A stretch of DNA of 64,000 bases from Bordetella bronchialis (GCF_001676705.1 NZ_CP016170.1:496001-560000), one strand, 5' to 3'; positions 33,557 to 43,124 are shown, numbered from the stretch's first letter. Numbers and translations are program-made. The notes: generated by a model not told the origin, from the sequence alone.

Positions 33557-34846
33557 ATGGGCCGGGGGCCTCGGTACTTGCTGGAGCCTGGATTGTCGAC
33601 GAAGCCTGACGCCGCCCCCGTGGGGAATGCGGACGAAGCACCCGCGGGGACCGTGCCCTGGCGGGAAAACTATGTCCCCTACGCGATCTCGCGCGTATTG
33701 TCGGCCATGGCCTTCCAGGGCATAGGCATCGCGATGGGCTGGCTGGTGTACGACCAGACCCACAGCGCCTTCTACCTGGGCATGATAGGGCTGTGCCAGT
33801 TCCTGCCCATGGTGGTGCTGACGCTGGTCGTCGGCCAGGTGGCGGATCGCTACGACCGGCGGCGCATCGCCCTGTTCGCACAAACGGTAAAGGCAATCGT
33901 GGCCATCGGGCTGACCTGGGCGATCTGGTCGGGCGTGTTGAGCGTGCCCATGATCTTTCTTTCCGTTGTCATCCTGGGCGCGGCGCAGGCCTTCGAGCAG
34001 CCCACCATGCAATCGCTGGTGCCCAGCATCGTGCCGCCTTCGGCCCTGCAGCAGGCCTTGTCGGTGACGACGGCGCTATTCCAGGCGGCCACTATCATCG
34101 GGCCCGCGCTGGGCGGCGTTGCCTACGGCTTCAATCCGCTTGCGCCTTTCCTGCTGTCGTCCGCGATGTTCGTCGTGGCGGGATTCTGCGTGATGTCCAT
34201 CAAGACGGTGCGGGGTGGCTATAACCGCGGTCCCGTCACGCTGCGTTCCGCTTTCGCGGGCGTGTCCTTCATCTTCGCGCGGCCGGTGATGCTGGGCGTC
34301 ATATCGCTGGATCTCTTCGCGGTGCTGCTGGGCGGCACGACGGCCTTGCTGCCCATCTTCGCCCGCGACATCCTGCATGCCGGTCCGTGGGCGCTGGGAT
34401 TGCTGCGCTCGTCATCCGCGATCGGCGCGGTGCTGATGTCCCTGTACATCGCCCGCGTACCGCTGAAGACGGGCATCGGCATGAAGATGCTGGGCGCGGT
34501 GGCGGTCTTCGGCCTGGCAACCGTCGTGTTCGCGCTTTCGACGAATATCGCCGTATCCATCGTCGCGCTCGCGGTGCTGGGCGCCGCGGATACCATCAGC
34601 ATGGTGGTGCGGATCACCCTGGTGCAGCTGCTTACCCCCGACGAGATGCGCGGGCGCGTCAACGCCGTCAATTCGCTGTTCGTCGGTACATCGAATCAGC
34701 TGGGCGAGTTCTATTCCGGCACGCTGGCGCATTTCGTCGGGCCGGTTTCCGCCGGCGTGATCGGCGGCATCAGCACCATCGTGGTGGTGGGCCTTTGGAT
34801 GCGGCTTTTCCCGGACCTGCGCAAGGTCAAGACACTGGCCGGGTAG
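33557..34846 (+). CDS. MFS transporter (EntS/MFS_3-like)
   Basis: The inner-membrane protein of about 429 residues has twelve predicted helices and the MFS_3/EntS-type landmarks LSAMAFQGIGIAMGWLVYDQ, VVGQVADRYDRRRIALF and RGRVNAVNSLFVGTSNQLGEF. A promoter-like region with TTTGAG and TACAAT (about 33502-33528) lies upstream, so ATG 33557 is preferred over an in-frame TTG at 33518 that is part of this AT-rich stretch. The proline-rich first 30 residues are cytoplasmic. It follows the BKACE gene but probably has its own promoter; substrate unknown. Confidence 0.85.
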   Translation: MGRGPRYLLEPGLSTKPDAAPVGNADEAPAGTVPWRENYVPYAISRVLSAMAFQGIGIAMGWLVYDQTHSAFYLGMIGLCQFLPMVVLTLVVGQVADRYDRRRIALFAQTVKAIVAIGLTWAIWSGVLSVPMIFLSVVILGAAQAFEQPTMQSLVPSIVPPSALQQALSVTTALFQAATIIGPALGGVAYGFNPLAPFLLSSAMFVVAGFCVMSIKTVRGGYNRGPVTLRSAFAGVSFIFARPVMLGVISLDLFAVLLGGTTALLPIFARDILHAGPWALGLLRSSSAIGAVLMSLYIARVPLKTGIGMKMLGAVAVFGLATVVFALSTNIAVSIVALAVLGAADTISMVVRITLVQLLTPDEMRGRVNAVNSLFVGTSNQLGEFYSGTLAHFVGPVSAGVIGGISTIVVVGLWMRLFPDLRKVKTLAG

Positions 34847-34885
34847 CGCCGTGGGGCGGACCGGCCGGCATCGCCGCAGGCCGCG

Positions 34886-35680
34886 CTAGCGCCAGCCCAG
34901 CCGCCGCGCCAGTTCGGCGCAGGCCTCGCGCAACAGCCCCAGGTGGCGCTGCTGTTCCGCTTCGTCGAAACGGAAATGCGGCACGGTCAGCATCAGGTTG
35001 CCGCGCACCTGCCCGGCGCGGTCGAACAGGGGGACGGCGATGCCGTGCATATCCGGGGCGCGTTCCGCATAACTGGTGGCGTAGCCTTGCGCGCGGATAC
35101 GGGCCAGGGTTTCGCGCAGTTCCGGCACATCGAGCGGCCGGCCGTTGAGCGGCGACGTGGCGGCCTGGCCGATGGCCTCTTCGATTTCGGCGGCTTCCAT
35201 GAAGGCCAGGATCGACCGCCCGGCGGCGCCCCAGGTCAGGGGTTGCAGCTGGTTCAGCGGCACCGTGTAGCGCAGGGGATGCGAGGGCCAGGCGATGTCC
35301 GATATGAAAATGCGCAGGTCCTGCCGGGACAGCAGCACCAGCATGGCGGTTTCGTCGGTGGCGTCGCGCAGGCCCTGCAGCAGCGGGCCCGCCAGCCGGT
35401 TGATGGGCATCTCGGCGGCCAGCTTCCCGGCGACGCGATAGAGCTCGATGCCTGGCGTATAAAGCCCTTCGGCATCCTGGTCGACGAAGCCCAGCGGCCG
35501 GCACAGTTTCAGCAGGCGATGCACGCTGCCGCGCGGCAGGTCCAGTTCGCGGGCAAGTTCGTTCAGCGGCCAGCGGTCCCGTGCCGCGAATGCGGACAGG
35601 ATGCGCAGGACGCGATTGACCGTTCCCGTGTCGGCCTGGGAGGCTGTTCTGGATACCATGTCGTGCGGTGTGGGTGTCAT
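34886..35680 (-). CDS. IclR-family transcriptional regulator
   Basis: The 264-residue regulator has the N-terminal IclR winged helix (TVNRVLRILSAFAARDRWPL, ELARELDLPRGSVHRLL, residues about 15-60) and the ligand domain with WGAAGRSILAFMEAAE and ERAPDMHGIAVPLFDRAG. Upstream in-frame ATG codons at 35701 and 35842 are possible but give a poorly conserved tail. It converges with the MFS gene and diverges from ogt; its target is not clear. Confidence 0.88.
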   Translation of the reverse strand: MTPTPHDMVSRTASQADTGTVNRVLRILSAFAARDRWPLNELARELDLPRGSVHRLLKLCRPLGFVDQDAEGLYTPGIELYRVAGKLAAEMPINRLAGPLLQGLRDATDETAMLVLLSRQDLRIFISDIAWPSHPLRYTVPLNQLQPLTWGAAGRSILAFMEAAEIEEAIGQAATSPLNGRPLDVPELRETLARIRAQGYATSYAERAPDMHGIAVPLFDRAGQVRGNLMLTVPHFRFDEAEQQRHLGLLREACAELARRLGWR

Positions 35681-35851
35681 GGGCGCGTGGAAGGATAACA
35701 TTGCCCATGGCGGCGGGACCCGCAATAAGCGGAGTTCGCCGCCATGCCTGTCTTGTCTAGACTGGCGTCGCGGAAATGCAGGCGGCGGGCCCGGCGGGCA
35801 GCCCGTCTTGCCGCGCACGCGCCACGCCCGTCTTCCCCCCAAGGAATCGAC

Positions 35852-36349
35852 ATGACTTATCTGTTCAAGATCGTCACTACCCCGGTCGGCAAGCTGACGC
35901 TGGTCGCCCAGGACGGCCGGCTGGCGGCCATTCTGTGGGAAAACGAAAGGCCCGGCCGCGTCCGGCTGGGGCCGATGCGCGAGGATGCCGGCGATCCCAC
36001 GCTATGCGAGGCGGAACGGCAATTGGCCGAGTATTTTTCCGGCAAGCGCGATCGCTTCGATCTACCGCTGGCGTTCACCGGTACAGCATTCCAGAAGAAG
36101 GTCTGGAACGCGTTGCTGGAAATCCCGTACGGCGAAACGCGCAGCTACCGCGGTATCGCCGAACGCATCGGCCATGCGAACGCGGTGCGCGCCGTGGGTG
36201 CGGCCAATGGCCGGAATCCGCTTTCCATCGTCGCGCCATGCCATCGCGTGATCGGCGCTTCCGGCGGACTGACCGGCTTCGCGGGCGGCTTGCAGGCCAA
36301 GGCCGCGCTGCTGGCGCTCGAAGGCAGGGGCGCCGCCAAGGCCGCATAG
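35852..36349 (+). CDS. ogt: Methylated-DNA--protein-cysteine methyltransferase
   Basis: This suicide DNA repair protein moves the methyl group of O6-methylguanine to its own cysteine. The 165-residue length is normal. Visible are the AF-QKKVWNALLEIPYGETRSY region (DNA-binding), NAVRAVGAANGRNP (arginine finger) and the active site APCHRVIG with Cys130, then GGLTGFAGGL. ATG 35852 has AAGGAA before it. It stands alone between IclR and the M48 protease gene. Confidence 0.93.
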   Translation: MTYLFKIVTTPVGKLTLVAQDGRLAAILWENERPGRVRLGPMREDAGDPTLCEAERQLAEYFSGKRDRFDLPLAFTGTAFQKKVWNALLEIPYGETRSYRGIAERIGHANAVRAVGAANGRNPLSIVAPCHRVIGASGGLTGFAGGLQAKAALLALEGRGAAKAA

Positions 36350-36433
36350 CCCCAACTGCGTGCCGGCGGCTGCATGGCTGCCGTTGCGTGGCGGTGGGCG
36401 CTGCGCGCCGATGCAGCGGCAGCGCGCCAGCCG

Positions 36434-37189
36434 TCACTTGTTCGAGGCGATCCGTTCCTCGATATGCTGGGCCCGTTTCGTGGAAGCGGGATGCGAGCTC
36501 ATCATGTCGCTCTTGCCGCCATCCAGCTTGGCCAGCTTCTGGAAGGCGGTGACCAGCCCCTGCACGTTGAGCTTGCGCGCCTTGAGCCGGTCGTAGGAAT
36601 AGTCGTCCGCCGCGCTTTCCTGCGATTGCGAGAACTGCGCATTGATGAATTTCTCGGTCAGGTCGCCAAGTTGCGACGCGCTCAGCGCCGCGACGGCGGA
36701 ACCGCCGGCGGCGCCCGCGGCATCGCGCGCCGCCGACACCGCATAGGCCGTCTGCATCGCCTTCTTGCTGTGGCCCAGCGCGACGTGGCCCATTTCATGG
36801 CCGATGACGCCCAGCAGCTCGTCGTCCGTCATCATGTCCATCAGGCCGCTATAGACGCGGATGCAGCCGTTGGCCATCGCCCAGGCATTGACCTCGTTGG
36901 TCAGGTAGACCTTGTAATTGACGGACTGGCCGTTGATGTTGTCGCCGAGCTGCTTGCCCAGCTTCTGCAGGCGCGCGTCGTATTTGCTGCCGGGCGCGGC
37001 GATTTTGGACTGCTGGTCGCTCTCCTTGCAGGCCTTGTCCGACAGGGTCTTGATGTCCGCGTCGCTTAGCGTGGCGGCCTGCAGCATTTTGCTGCCGGCC
37101 CCCAGCGCGCTGCCGATATCGAAAGCGTGCGCGTTGCCTGTGCCGGCCAGCACGGCCACGACAGCCGCGGCGCCAATGTAGGTACGCAT
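36434..37189 (-). CDS. M48-family metalloprotease
   Basis: The 251-residue protein has a signal peptide ending near NAHA-F and the zinc site HEMGH (His131, Glu132, His135). A third ligand glutamate is in SQESAADDYSYD. The order resembles LoiP/YcaL-type periplasmic or outer-membrane quality-control proteases. The lipobox cysteine of LoiP is not present, so the protein is probably soluble in the periplasm. It is divergent from the sulfurtransferase gene across a 218-base region. Confidence 0.9.
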   Translation of the reverse strand: MRTYIGAAAVVAVLAGTGNAHAFDIGSALGAGSKMLQAATLSDADIKTLSDKACKESDQQSKIAAPGSKYDARLQKLGKQLGDNINGQSVNYKVYLTNEVNAWAMANGCIRVYSGLMDMMTDDELLGVIGHEMGHVALGHSKKAMQTAYAVSAARDAAGAAGGSAVAALSASQLGDLTEKFINAQFSQSQESAADDYSYDRLKARKLNVQGLVTAFQKLAKLDGGKSDMMSSHPASTKRAQHIEERIASNK

Positions 37190-37249
37190 TGTTGCTCCTT
37201 TCCCTATAAGCCCCCCGGGGCGACGCCGCAGATTCTAAGAACGGATGAG

Positions 37250-37345
37250 GACAAAGCGGGGAAGGGCTACATATTTTTCGTAAATCCAATATTTGTTTAC
37301 ATGGCTATTTGCATATGCCCATGTCCATATGCCTCTTTGCTTATG
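37250..37345. promoter_or_regulatory. AT-rich regulatory region before the sulfur cluster
   Basis: This stretch is far more AT-rich than its surroundings. It has CATATGCC twice, at 37312-37319 and 37326-37333 (14-base period), TTTGCATATG, CCATGTCCATATG and TTTACA. It lies between the M48 protease and the sulfurtransferase/sulfonate genes. Such AT-rich repeats agree with a LysR-type sulfur regulator (CysB/Cbl) site, but the repeats are not a proven match. Confidence 0.4.
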
Positions 37346-37407
37346 CGGCATCGGTCGTTGGTTTGCCCCGGCGGCCACGATAGATTCCTGGCTTTGGGCA
37401 GATTGAT

Positions 37408-38235
37408 ATGAGCGAAGAACTATTCGTCGATCCGCAATGGGTCGCGCAACACCTGGATGACGATGGCGTGGTCCTGCTGGACGCGCGCGCCGCCAAGGAC
37501 TATTGGGCCGGCCATCTTCCGGGGGCCCGGCCGTTCGATGCCAATCTCTTGAGCTATCCGGATTCAACGGCCGCGGGATTGGCCGCGCTGGTGAATCAGC
37601 ACGCCGGCCTGTTTTCGCTGCTGGGCCTGTCCGGCACGGAGCATGTCGTCGTTTACGAAGACCGCTGGGATACCCGTGCCGCGCGCGCCGCGTGGCTGCT
37701 CGCGTACCTGGGGCAGGAACGGGTAGCCGTACTGGATGGCGGCTTGCACGCGGCGTCGGGGGTCGCGGGCCTGTCCCTGACCCGGGACGCCCCCGCCTAT
37801 CGGCCGCGGCCCTACGTGGCGCGCCCGCGCGTATCCCTGGCCATAGGGGTGGACGAGCTGCGGCAGCGGCTCGGTTCGGACGGGTTGCGCATCCTGGATA
37901 CCCGGCGTGCCGGCGAATACTACGGCGAAGAAAAGCGTGCGCGGCGCAGTGGCGCGATACCGGGCGCGCTCCATCGCGAGCACGCTCGCAACATCGACGA
38001 GCGGGGACGCGCGAAGGCGGCCGCCGATATCCGCAAGGAGTATGAATCGCTGGGGCTGCGTGCCGACGACGAAATCGTCGTGTACTGCGGCGGCGGTCCG
38101 CGGGCGGCGCATACCCTTTGGGCGCTGCGGGCCGCTGGCTACACCCATGTGCGCAACTATGCCGGTGCATGGAATGAATGGGGCAACCGCGAAGACCTGC
38201 CTATCGTGACGCCCAAGCCGGCGGCGGCCGCCTGA
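37408..38235 (+). CDS. Thiosulfate/3-mercaptopyruvate sulfurtransferase
   Basis: The 275-residue protein has two rhodanese domains. The first ends its loop with VVYEDRWDTRA, so Glu takes the place of cysteine (inactive). The second has the catalytic Cys227 in VVYCGGGPRAAHT. The start is ATG 37408. It heads a cluster with sulfonate-type transport and a TauD-like dioxygenase, so sulfur transfer from a released sulfur species is likely (inference). Family members move sulfane sulfur from thiosulfate or mercaptopyruvate to cyanide or thiols. Confidence 0.9.
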   Translation: MSEELFVDPQWVAQHLDDDGVVLLDARAAKDYWAGHLPGARPFDANLLSYPDSTAAGLAALVNQHAGLFSLLGLSGTEHVVVYEDRWDTRAARAAWLLAYLGQERVAVLDGGLHAASGVAGLSLTRDAPAYRPRPYVARPRVSLAIGVDELRQRLGSDGLRILDTRRAGEYYGEEKRARRSGAIPGALHREHARNIDERGRAKAAADIRKEYESLGLRADDEIVVYCGGGPRAAHTLWALRAAGYTHVRNYAGAWNEWGNREDLPIVTPKPAAAA

Positions 38236-38257
38236 GACTGCCCCAGGAGCACGCATC

Positions 38258-39142
38258 GTGAGCGTTCCCGTACAACAGGCATTGCGCGTCCCGGGCAGCG
38301 ACGCGGCCGCCGGCGGCTTCCATGGCCCCGCGCATGACGAAACCGCGCGTGGGCACACGCGGCCGGTAGCGACCGCCTTGGCCCGCCGGCGTGCGGAAGA
38401 CTTCCGCGTGGGCGTGGGACGCGCGCTGTTCGCGCTGTTTTTCCTGGCTGGCTGGGAAGCCGCGTCCCGCTGGCTGGTGGACCCCTTCTGGATAGGACGC
38501 CCTTCGCAGATCCTGGCCCGCCTCGGCGCGCTGGTGGCCTCGGGCGATCTATGGTGGCACACCTTGCCGACGTTGGGCCAGGCCGCCGCGGGCCTGCTCC
38601 TTAGCCTGGCGCTAGGCATCCCCCTGGGTTTGCTGTTCGCCGCCAATCGCTATATCGAGCGGGTGCTGGAGCCCTTCTTCCTGGGCCTGTACAGCATCCC
38701 GCGCATCGCGCTGGCCCCGCTGTTCATCCTGTGGTTCGGCATCGGCCCTTCGTCCAAGGTCGTGATGGCCTTTTCGATGGTGGTGTTCGTGGTGATCCTG
38801 AATACCTATGAGGGCATGCGCGGCATCGACCGCGAACTGGTGGACATGATGCGCGCGATGCGCGCATCGCGCGCCTACATCCTGCGCAAAGTCATCCTGC
38901 CCGGCATCGTCCCGTGGATATTCGCCTCGGTGCGGGTGGGCGTGGGCCTGGCCCTGATCGGATCCGTCGTGGGCGAACTGCTGGGCGCGAATCGCGGCCT
39001 GGGCTGGTACGTCGAGCATGCGGCCGCGCGCATCGACGTGATCGGCGTTTTCACGGGGCTGGTGGTTTTGATGGCGCTCGGCATGGTCCTGAACGAGATC
39101 GTGAAAACCGCCGAGCGGCGCCTGTTCGGCAAGCGGTATTGA
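38258..39142 (+). CDS. ABC permease (SsuC/TauC-like)
   Basis: The 294-residue inner-membrane permease carries the BPD loop LVDMMRAMRASRAYILRKVI, LPGIVPWIFASVRVGVG and about six helices. The first about 45 residues are soluble and Ala/Gly-rich. The GTG start lies 22 bases after the sulfurtransferase stop. The family moves sulfonates, taurine, nitrate or thiamine precursors; the neighbours favour a sulfur compound. Confidence 0.9.
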   Translation: MSVPVQQALRVPGSDAAAGGFHGPAHDETARGHTRPVATALARRRAEDFRVGVGRALFALFFLAGWEAASRWLVDPFWIGRPSQILARLGALVASGDLWWHTLPTLGQAAAGLLLSLALGIPLGLLFAANRYIERVLEPFFLGLYSIPRIALAPLFILWFGIGPSSKVVMAFSMVVFVVILNTYEGMRGIDRELVDMMRAMRASRAYILRKVILPGIVPWIFASVRVGVGLALIGSVVGELLGANRGLGWYVEHAAARIDVIGVFTGLVVLMALGMVLNEIVKTAERRLFGKRY

Positions 39143-39151
39143 GAGGTAGCA

Positions 39152-39943
39152 ATGAACCATGCAGGTACGACCGCCGCGGCGCTGCCCGCGGTACAGGCGC
39201 GCCGGGCGGCGATGGACTACGGCGGCGGCGAGCCGGCGCTGGTCGACGTCGACCTGGCGCTGGAGGAGGGCGAGTTCCTCTCCATCGTGGGGCCTTCGGG
39301 CTGCGGGAAGTCCACCTTGCTGAAACTGATATCGGGCCTGGAACGGCCTTCGGCCGGCGATATCCTGGTGCGCGGCCGCCCGGTCCGCGAGACACCGCCC
39401 GGCATCGGCTTCATGTTCCAGCGCGATGCCCTGCTGCCCTGGGCCACCGTGCGGCAGAACATCGAGACCGGGCTGGAGTGCGGCGGCTTTCCGAAGGCCG
39501 CGCGGGCGGCGCGGGTCGACGAGCTGCTCGATTTCACCGGCCTGCGGCGCTTCGGCGACTACTATCCCTCGGCCCTGTCGGGCGGCATGCGGCAGCGCGT
39601 GGCGCTGTGTCGCATCCTGGCCTATGCCCCGGACATCTATCTGATGGACGAACCGTTCGGCGCGCTGGACGCGCAGACCAAGGTCTTGATGGGGCAGGAG
39701 CTGCTGAAGATATGGAGCAGCCATCGCAAGGGCATCATCTTCGTCACGCACGACATCGAAGAGGCGGTCAGCCTGTCCGACCGCGTGGTCGTCATGACGG
39801 GCCGCCCCGGCCGTGTGAAATCGGAATACCGCATCGACCTGCCGCGGCCCCGCGATGCGCGGCAAGTCCGCCGTGAGCCGCGCTTCCATGAATTCGTGGA
39901 AGCCATCTGGAACGACATTATGGGCAGCGCGCAAAATGACTGA
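39152..39943 (+). CDS. ABC ATP-binding protein (SsuB/TauB-like)
   Basis: The 263-residue ATPase has Walker A GPSGCGKST (Lys53), Q-loop FMFQRDALLPWATVRQNI, signature LSGGMRQRVALCR, Walker B IYLMDEPFGALD and H-loop FVTHDIEEAV. It is placed 9 bases after the permease gene and overlaps the dioxygenase gene by 8 bases. Confidence 0.93.
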   Translation: MNHAGTTAAALPAVQARRAAMDYGGGEPALVDVDLALEEGEFLSIVGPSGCGKSTLLKLISGLERPSAGDILVRGRPVRETPPGIGFMFQRDALLPWATVRQNIETGLECGGFPKAARAARVDELLDFTGLRRFGDYYPSALSGGMRQRVALCRILAYAPDIYLMDEPFGALDAQTKVLMGQELLKIWSSHRKGIIFVTHDIEEAVSLSDRVVVMTGRPGRVKSEYRIDLPRPRDARQVRREPRFHEFVEAIWNDIMGSAQND

Positions 39944-40805
39944 CACCGCACCGGTCGACACCCGCCTGGAGATTTCGCCCTACTGCGCCGCGGGCGGCGC
40001 GCGCGTCACCGGCCTGCGCGACGACGGCGAGCCGCTGCCGCGGGAGGTGGCCGGGCGCTTGCGCCGGGCCTTGTTCCAGCACGGATTCCTGGAGTTCGAG
40101 CCGGGCACGGTCTCGCCGGCGCGCTTCGTCGAGTTCCTGTCATTCCTGGGCACGGCCATTCCCTACGCCGGTCCCCATATGCCGTCGGTGGACGGCAGCC
40201 CCCTGGCCAATGCGGTGGATTCGACGCGCGACAAGTACCTGCGCAACCACATCTGGCATATCGACGGCGCCTTCCGTCCCGATCCGCCGACCTTCACCGC
40301 GCTATATGGCCACGCCATTCCCAGCCTGGGGGGCGATACCGTCTACAGCAATGCCACCCTGGCCTACGAACAGCTGGACCCCTTGTTCGCGGCCTATCTG
40401 GAGACCCTGACGGCCGTCAGCTCGGCCGAGGCCACGGGCCACCTGATGCAGCGCTACGACGACCCGGTGGAGCTGGCGCGCCAGCGCGCCAGGCTGCCGC
40501 CCATCGTGGTCCCCGTGATACGCAGGCATCCGGTGACAGGGCGTGGGCAGATCTTCGTCAACGAGTCGTACACGGCCTATATCCAGGGCGTCTCGCGCGT
40601 CGCCAGCGATCACCTGCTGGGCATCCTGTTCGACGCCATCAAGTCGCCGGACGTGCAGGCGCGCTACCAGTGGCGCGAGGGCGCGCTGGTGGTATGGGAC
40701 AACCGCGTGGTACAGCATCGCGGCGTAAAGGACTATGGCGGCAGCCGGCGGGTGCTGTACCGCGCGGCATTGGTCCAGGAAGCGGACGGGAATCGCCCAT
40801 GTTGA
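39936..40805 (+). CDS. TauD/TfdA-family dioxygenase
   Basis: The 289-residue Fe(II)/2-oxoglutarate dioxygenase has the metal triad H108-x-D110 (IWHIDGAF) and distal His261 (VVQHRGV), followed by SRRVLYRA with the 2-oxoglutarate arginine. TauD releases sulfite from taurine; TfdA-like members act on other acids. The substrate here could be a sulfonate or sulfate ester given the flanking SsuABC-like transporter. It overlaps both neighbours (ATGACTGA before, ATGTTGA after). Confidence 0.92.
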   Translation: MTDTAPVDTRLEISPYCAAGGARVTGLRDDGEPLPREVAGRLRRALFQHGFLEFEPGTVSPARFVEFLSFLGTAIPYAGPHMPSVDGSPLANAVDSTRDKYLRNHIWHIDGAFRPDPPTFTALYGHAIPSLGGDTVYSNATLAYEQLDPLFAAYLETLTAVSSAEATGHLMQRYDDPVELARQRARLPPIVVPVIRRHPVTGRGQIFVNESYTAYIQGVSRVASDHLLGILFDAIKSPDVQARYQWREGALVVWDNRVVQHRGVKDYGGSRRVLYRAALVQEADGNRPC

Positions 40806-41770
40806 AACGTATGCAAGCCAGGCTGGCCGGGGCCATGATCGTACTGGCCGCCGTGTCGGCGCCCGCCCTTGCTCAGACCAAGGTGACGATAGGCCTGATC
40901 GGCACCAATGAGTCGCAGATTCCCATCCTGCTGGCCATCGACCAGGGTTACTTCAAGGCCGAGAACCTGGACGTCCAGCCCATGCAGTTCCGCGGCGGCG
41001 GCGTGGCAGTGCAGGCCCTGGTGGGCGGGTCCATCGACCTGGCCGCTTTCGCCACCGATCACGTACTGCGCCTGGCCAACCGCGGCATGGCCCCGCGCAT
41101 CCTGGTCGGCATCGACCGCTACCTGACGCATACGCTGGTGGTGCCGGCGGGCAAGGGCTACAAAAGCCTGGCGGACCTGAAGGGAGGCAAACTGGGCGTC
41201 AGCGCCCCGGGCAGCTACTCCGACAATACCTTGCGCTGGACCTTGAGCAGCCTGGGCATCGATCCGGACCGTGACGTGACCATCGTCGGCATCGGCAGCG
41301 GCAACACCGCGCGCGCCGCACTGGAGTCGGGCCAGGTCGATGCCGTCATGGCGGCGACGCCCGATCTCCTGGGCTACGAGGTCGATGCGCCGGGCAGGTT
41401 CCGCGTCCTGTACGACTGGCGCAGGACCGAGCACTCGGGCCAGGCCGTGATCGGCTTGCGGAAATGGGTGGACGCCCATCCGGACGCGGCGCGGGGCGTG
41501 GCGCGTGCCGTCCTGAAGGCGGAACAGCTGATCCAGCGGGATCCCGCGGCGGTGGCCAGAATCGTGCGCCAGCAGTATCCCGATCGCAGCGACGCCTTTG
41601 TGCAAGCCATGACGGCGGCGGTGCCCCGGCTGATCTCGCCCGACGGCCGCGTATCCGTACAGGGCTACGCGAAGATGACCGAAATCCTGCGGTCCACCGA
41701 GCCGGAGCTCAAGCCGGTGGACCAGGACCAGGTGGACTTGAGCGCCCGCCTGCCGGGCGGCGACGGGTAG
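40799..41770 (+). CDS. ABC receptor protein (SsuA/TauA-like, NMT1)
   Basis: The 323-residue periplasmic receptor has a signal peptide (MLKRMQARLAGAMIVLAAV, cleavage after ALAQ) and the NMT1/SsuA start TKVTIGLIGTNESQIPILLA. Later come RGGGVAVQALVGGSIDLAAF and GKLGVSAPGSYSDNTLRW. ATG overlaps the dioxygenase stop. It completes the sulfonate-type transporter with the permease and ATPase; the ligand is unknown. Confidence 0.92.
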   Translation: MLKRMQARLAGAMIVLAAVSAPALAQTKVTIGLIGTNESQIPILLAIDQGYFKAENLDVQPMQFRGGGVAVQALVGGSIDLAAFATDHVLRLANRGMAPRILVGIDRYLTHTLVVPAGKGYKSLADLKGGKLGVSAPGSYSDNTLRWTLSSLGIDPDRDVTIVGIGSGNTARAALESGQVDAVMAATPDLLGYEVDAPGRFRVLYDWRRTEHSGQAVIGLRKWVDAHPDAARGVARAVLKAEQLIQRDPAAVARIVRQQYPDRSDAFVQAMTAAVPRLISPDGRVSVQGYAKMTEILRSTEPELKPVDQDQVDLSARLPGGDG

Positions 41771-41968
41771 CGCCGGACTACCGCCTCTACAGGCTGTACA
41801 GCGCGACGCCAGTCGCGCAAGATGGAGTACCCCCCGCCGGTACGCCACTCCCGCGATACGCGGGGAAGGCAGGCGCGTCCCTCCGGGATGGCGCGGCGGA
41901 AAGGGGGCGGGCACCGGGGGATATGCGTGCCCGCATCCGTCGTGCAGCCAACCTGGAGAGCAAGCATC

Positions 41969-42952
41969 ATGACGTTTTACCCAAACAACCAAGCGGGTGG
42001 TTCGATAAGCCAGCGTGTGTCCGGCCGGTCTCGCGGCGGGCATCCGGCGATCCACGCAGGCAGCGGCCCGGAAGCCGGGGCAAGCGGTTTCGTGCCGCCC
42101 GGCACGCGGCCGCGGCGTACATCGTGGCGCGGCCTGGGGCACCTCGTGCTGGCGGCGTGGGTGGCCGCGGCGGCGGCCGCCCCCGCGGCATGGGCGCAGG
42201 AGCGCGCCGGCCAGGGCGGCAAGGCCGGCGATACGTACAAGCCCATGGTCGGCCAGGAAGGCAAGGACGTGGTGTGGGTGCCGACGCCGCAGGTGCTGGT
42301 GGAGACAATGCTGGATATCGCGCAGGTGACGCCGCGCGACACACTCATCGACCTCGGCTCGGGCGATGGCCGTACCGTCATCACGGCGGCCAAGCGCGGC
42401 TTGCGGGCGCGCGGCGTCGAGTACAACCCGCAGATGGTCGAACTGGCACGGCGCAACGCCACGCAGGCCGGCGTGGCGGACCGTGCCACGTTCGTGACCG
42501 CCGACCTGTTCAAGACCAAGCTGGGCGACGCCGACGTCATCACGATGTTCCTGCTGCCGACGATCAACGAGCAACTGCGCCCCCGGCTGCTGGACCTGAA
42601 GCCGGGCACGCGTATCGTGTCGAATTCCTTCCGCATGGGGGATTGGCAACCCGACCGGTCGGAAACGGTGCGCGAGGGCTGCGACCACTATTGCACCGCC
42701 TTGCTATGGATCGTGCCCGCCAAGGTCGAGGGGACGTGGCGGCTGGCCGGGCAGGAGCTGCGCCTGCGGCAGAAGTACCAGATGCTGAGCGGCACGCTGG
42801 GCGGCGCGGCCATCAGCGATGCCCGCCTGGACGGCGATCGCATCCGGTTCAATGTCGGGGACGCCAGCTATGCCGGAACGGTGAACGGAAGGGCCATGCA
42901 GGGGACCGTCTCCGGTGGGGCGGGGGGGAGCTGGGCGGCGACACGCCTGTGA
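41969..42952 (+). CDS. SAM-methyltransferase-fold protein with export signal, long form
   Basis: The 327-residue product has a Rossmann methyltransferase domain with VWVPTPQVLVETMLDIAQV, LIDLGSGDGRTVITAAKRG (SAM motif) and NSFRMGDWQPD. An about 90-residue C-terminal domain follows. Before the fold lies a hydrophobic stretch [21 protein letters not shown] that looks like a signal peptide. ATG 41969 has GGAGA upstream; GTG 42092 would give a compact signal peptide after PRRTSWRG. The protein at 48072 is a shorter paralogue. Class I methyltransferases work in the cytoplasm, so export is puzzling. Confidence 0.8.
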   Translation: MTFYPNNQAGGSISQRVSGRSRGGHPAIHAGSGPEAGASGFVPPGTRPRRTSWRGLGHLVLAAWVAAAAAAPAAWAQERAGQGGKAGDTYKPMVGQEGKDVVWVPTPQVLVETMLDIAQVTPRDTLIDLGSGDGRTVITAAKRGLRARGVEYNPQMVELARRNATQAGVADRATFVTADLFKTKLGDADVITMFLLPTINEQLRPRLLDLKPGTRIVSNSFRMGDWQPDRSETVREGCDHYCTALLWIVPAKVEGTWRLAGQELRLRQKYQMLSGTLGGAAISDARLDGDRIRFNVGDASYAGTVNGRAMQGTVSGGAGGSWAATRL

Positions 42953-43124
42953 TGGCCCCGGGCGGCGGCGGCACCCGCGCGCGATGGCCGGGTTACGCCG
43001 GCCGCCGGCAGCAATCGCTAACAAAATATTTCGGCGATGGCGTGGGCCGCCGCGCGCGGCTTGGCATTCCTGCGATACGCCCCGCCCCGTACACTTGGAC
43101 CGATTCGTCCGAAAGGTGAGAGCC

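Noticed and set aside
42953..43124. Further coding sequence between the methyltransferase and the SDR
   Set aside because: Open frames continue but no start, ribosome site or family match supports a gene; it is probably the SDR promoter region.
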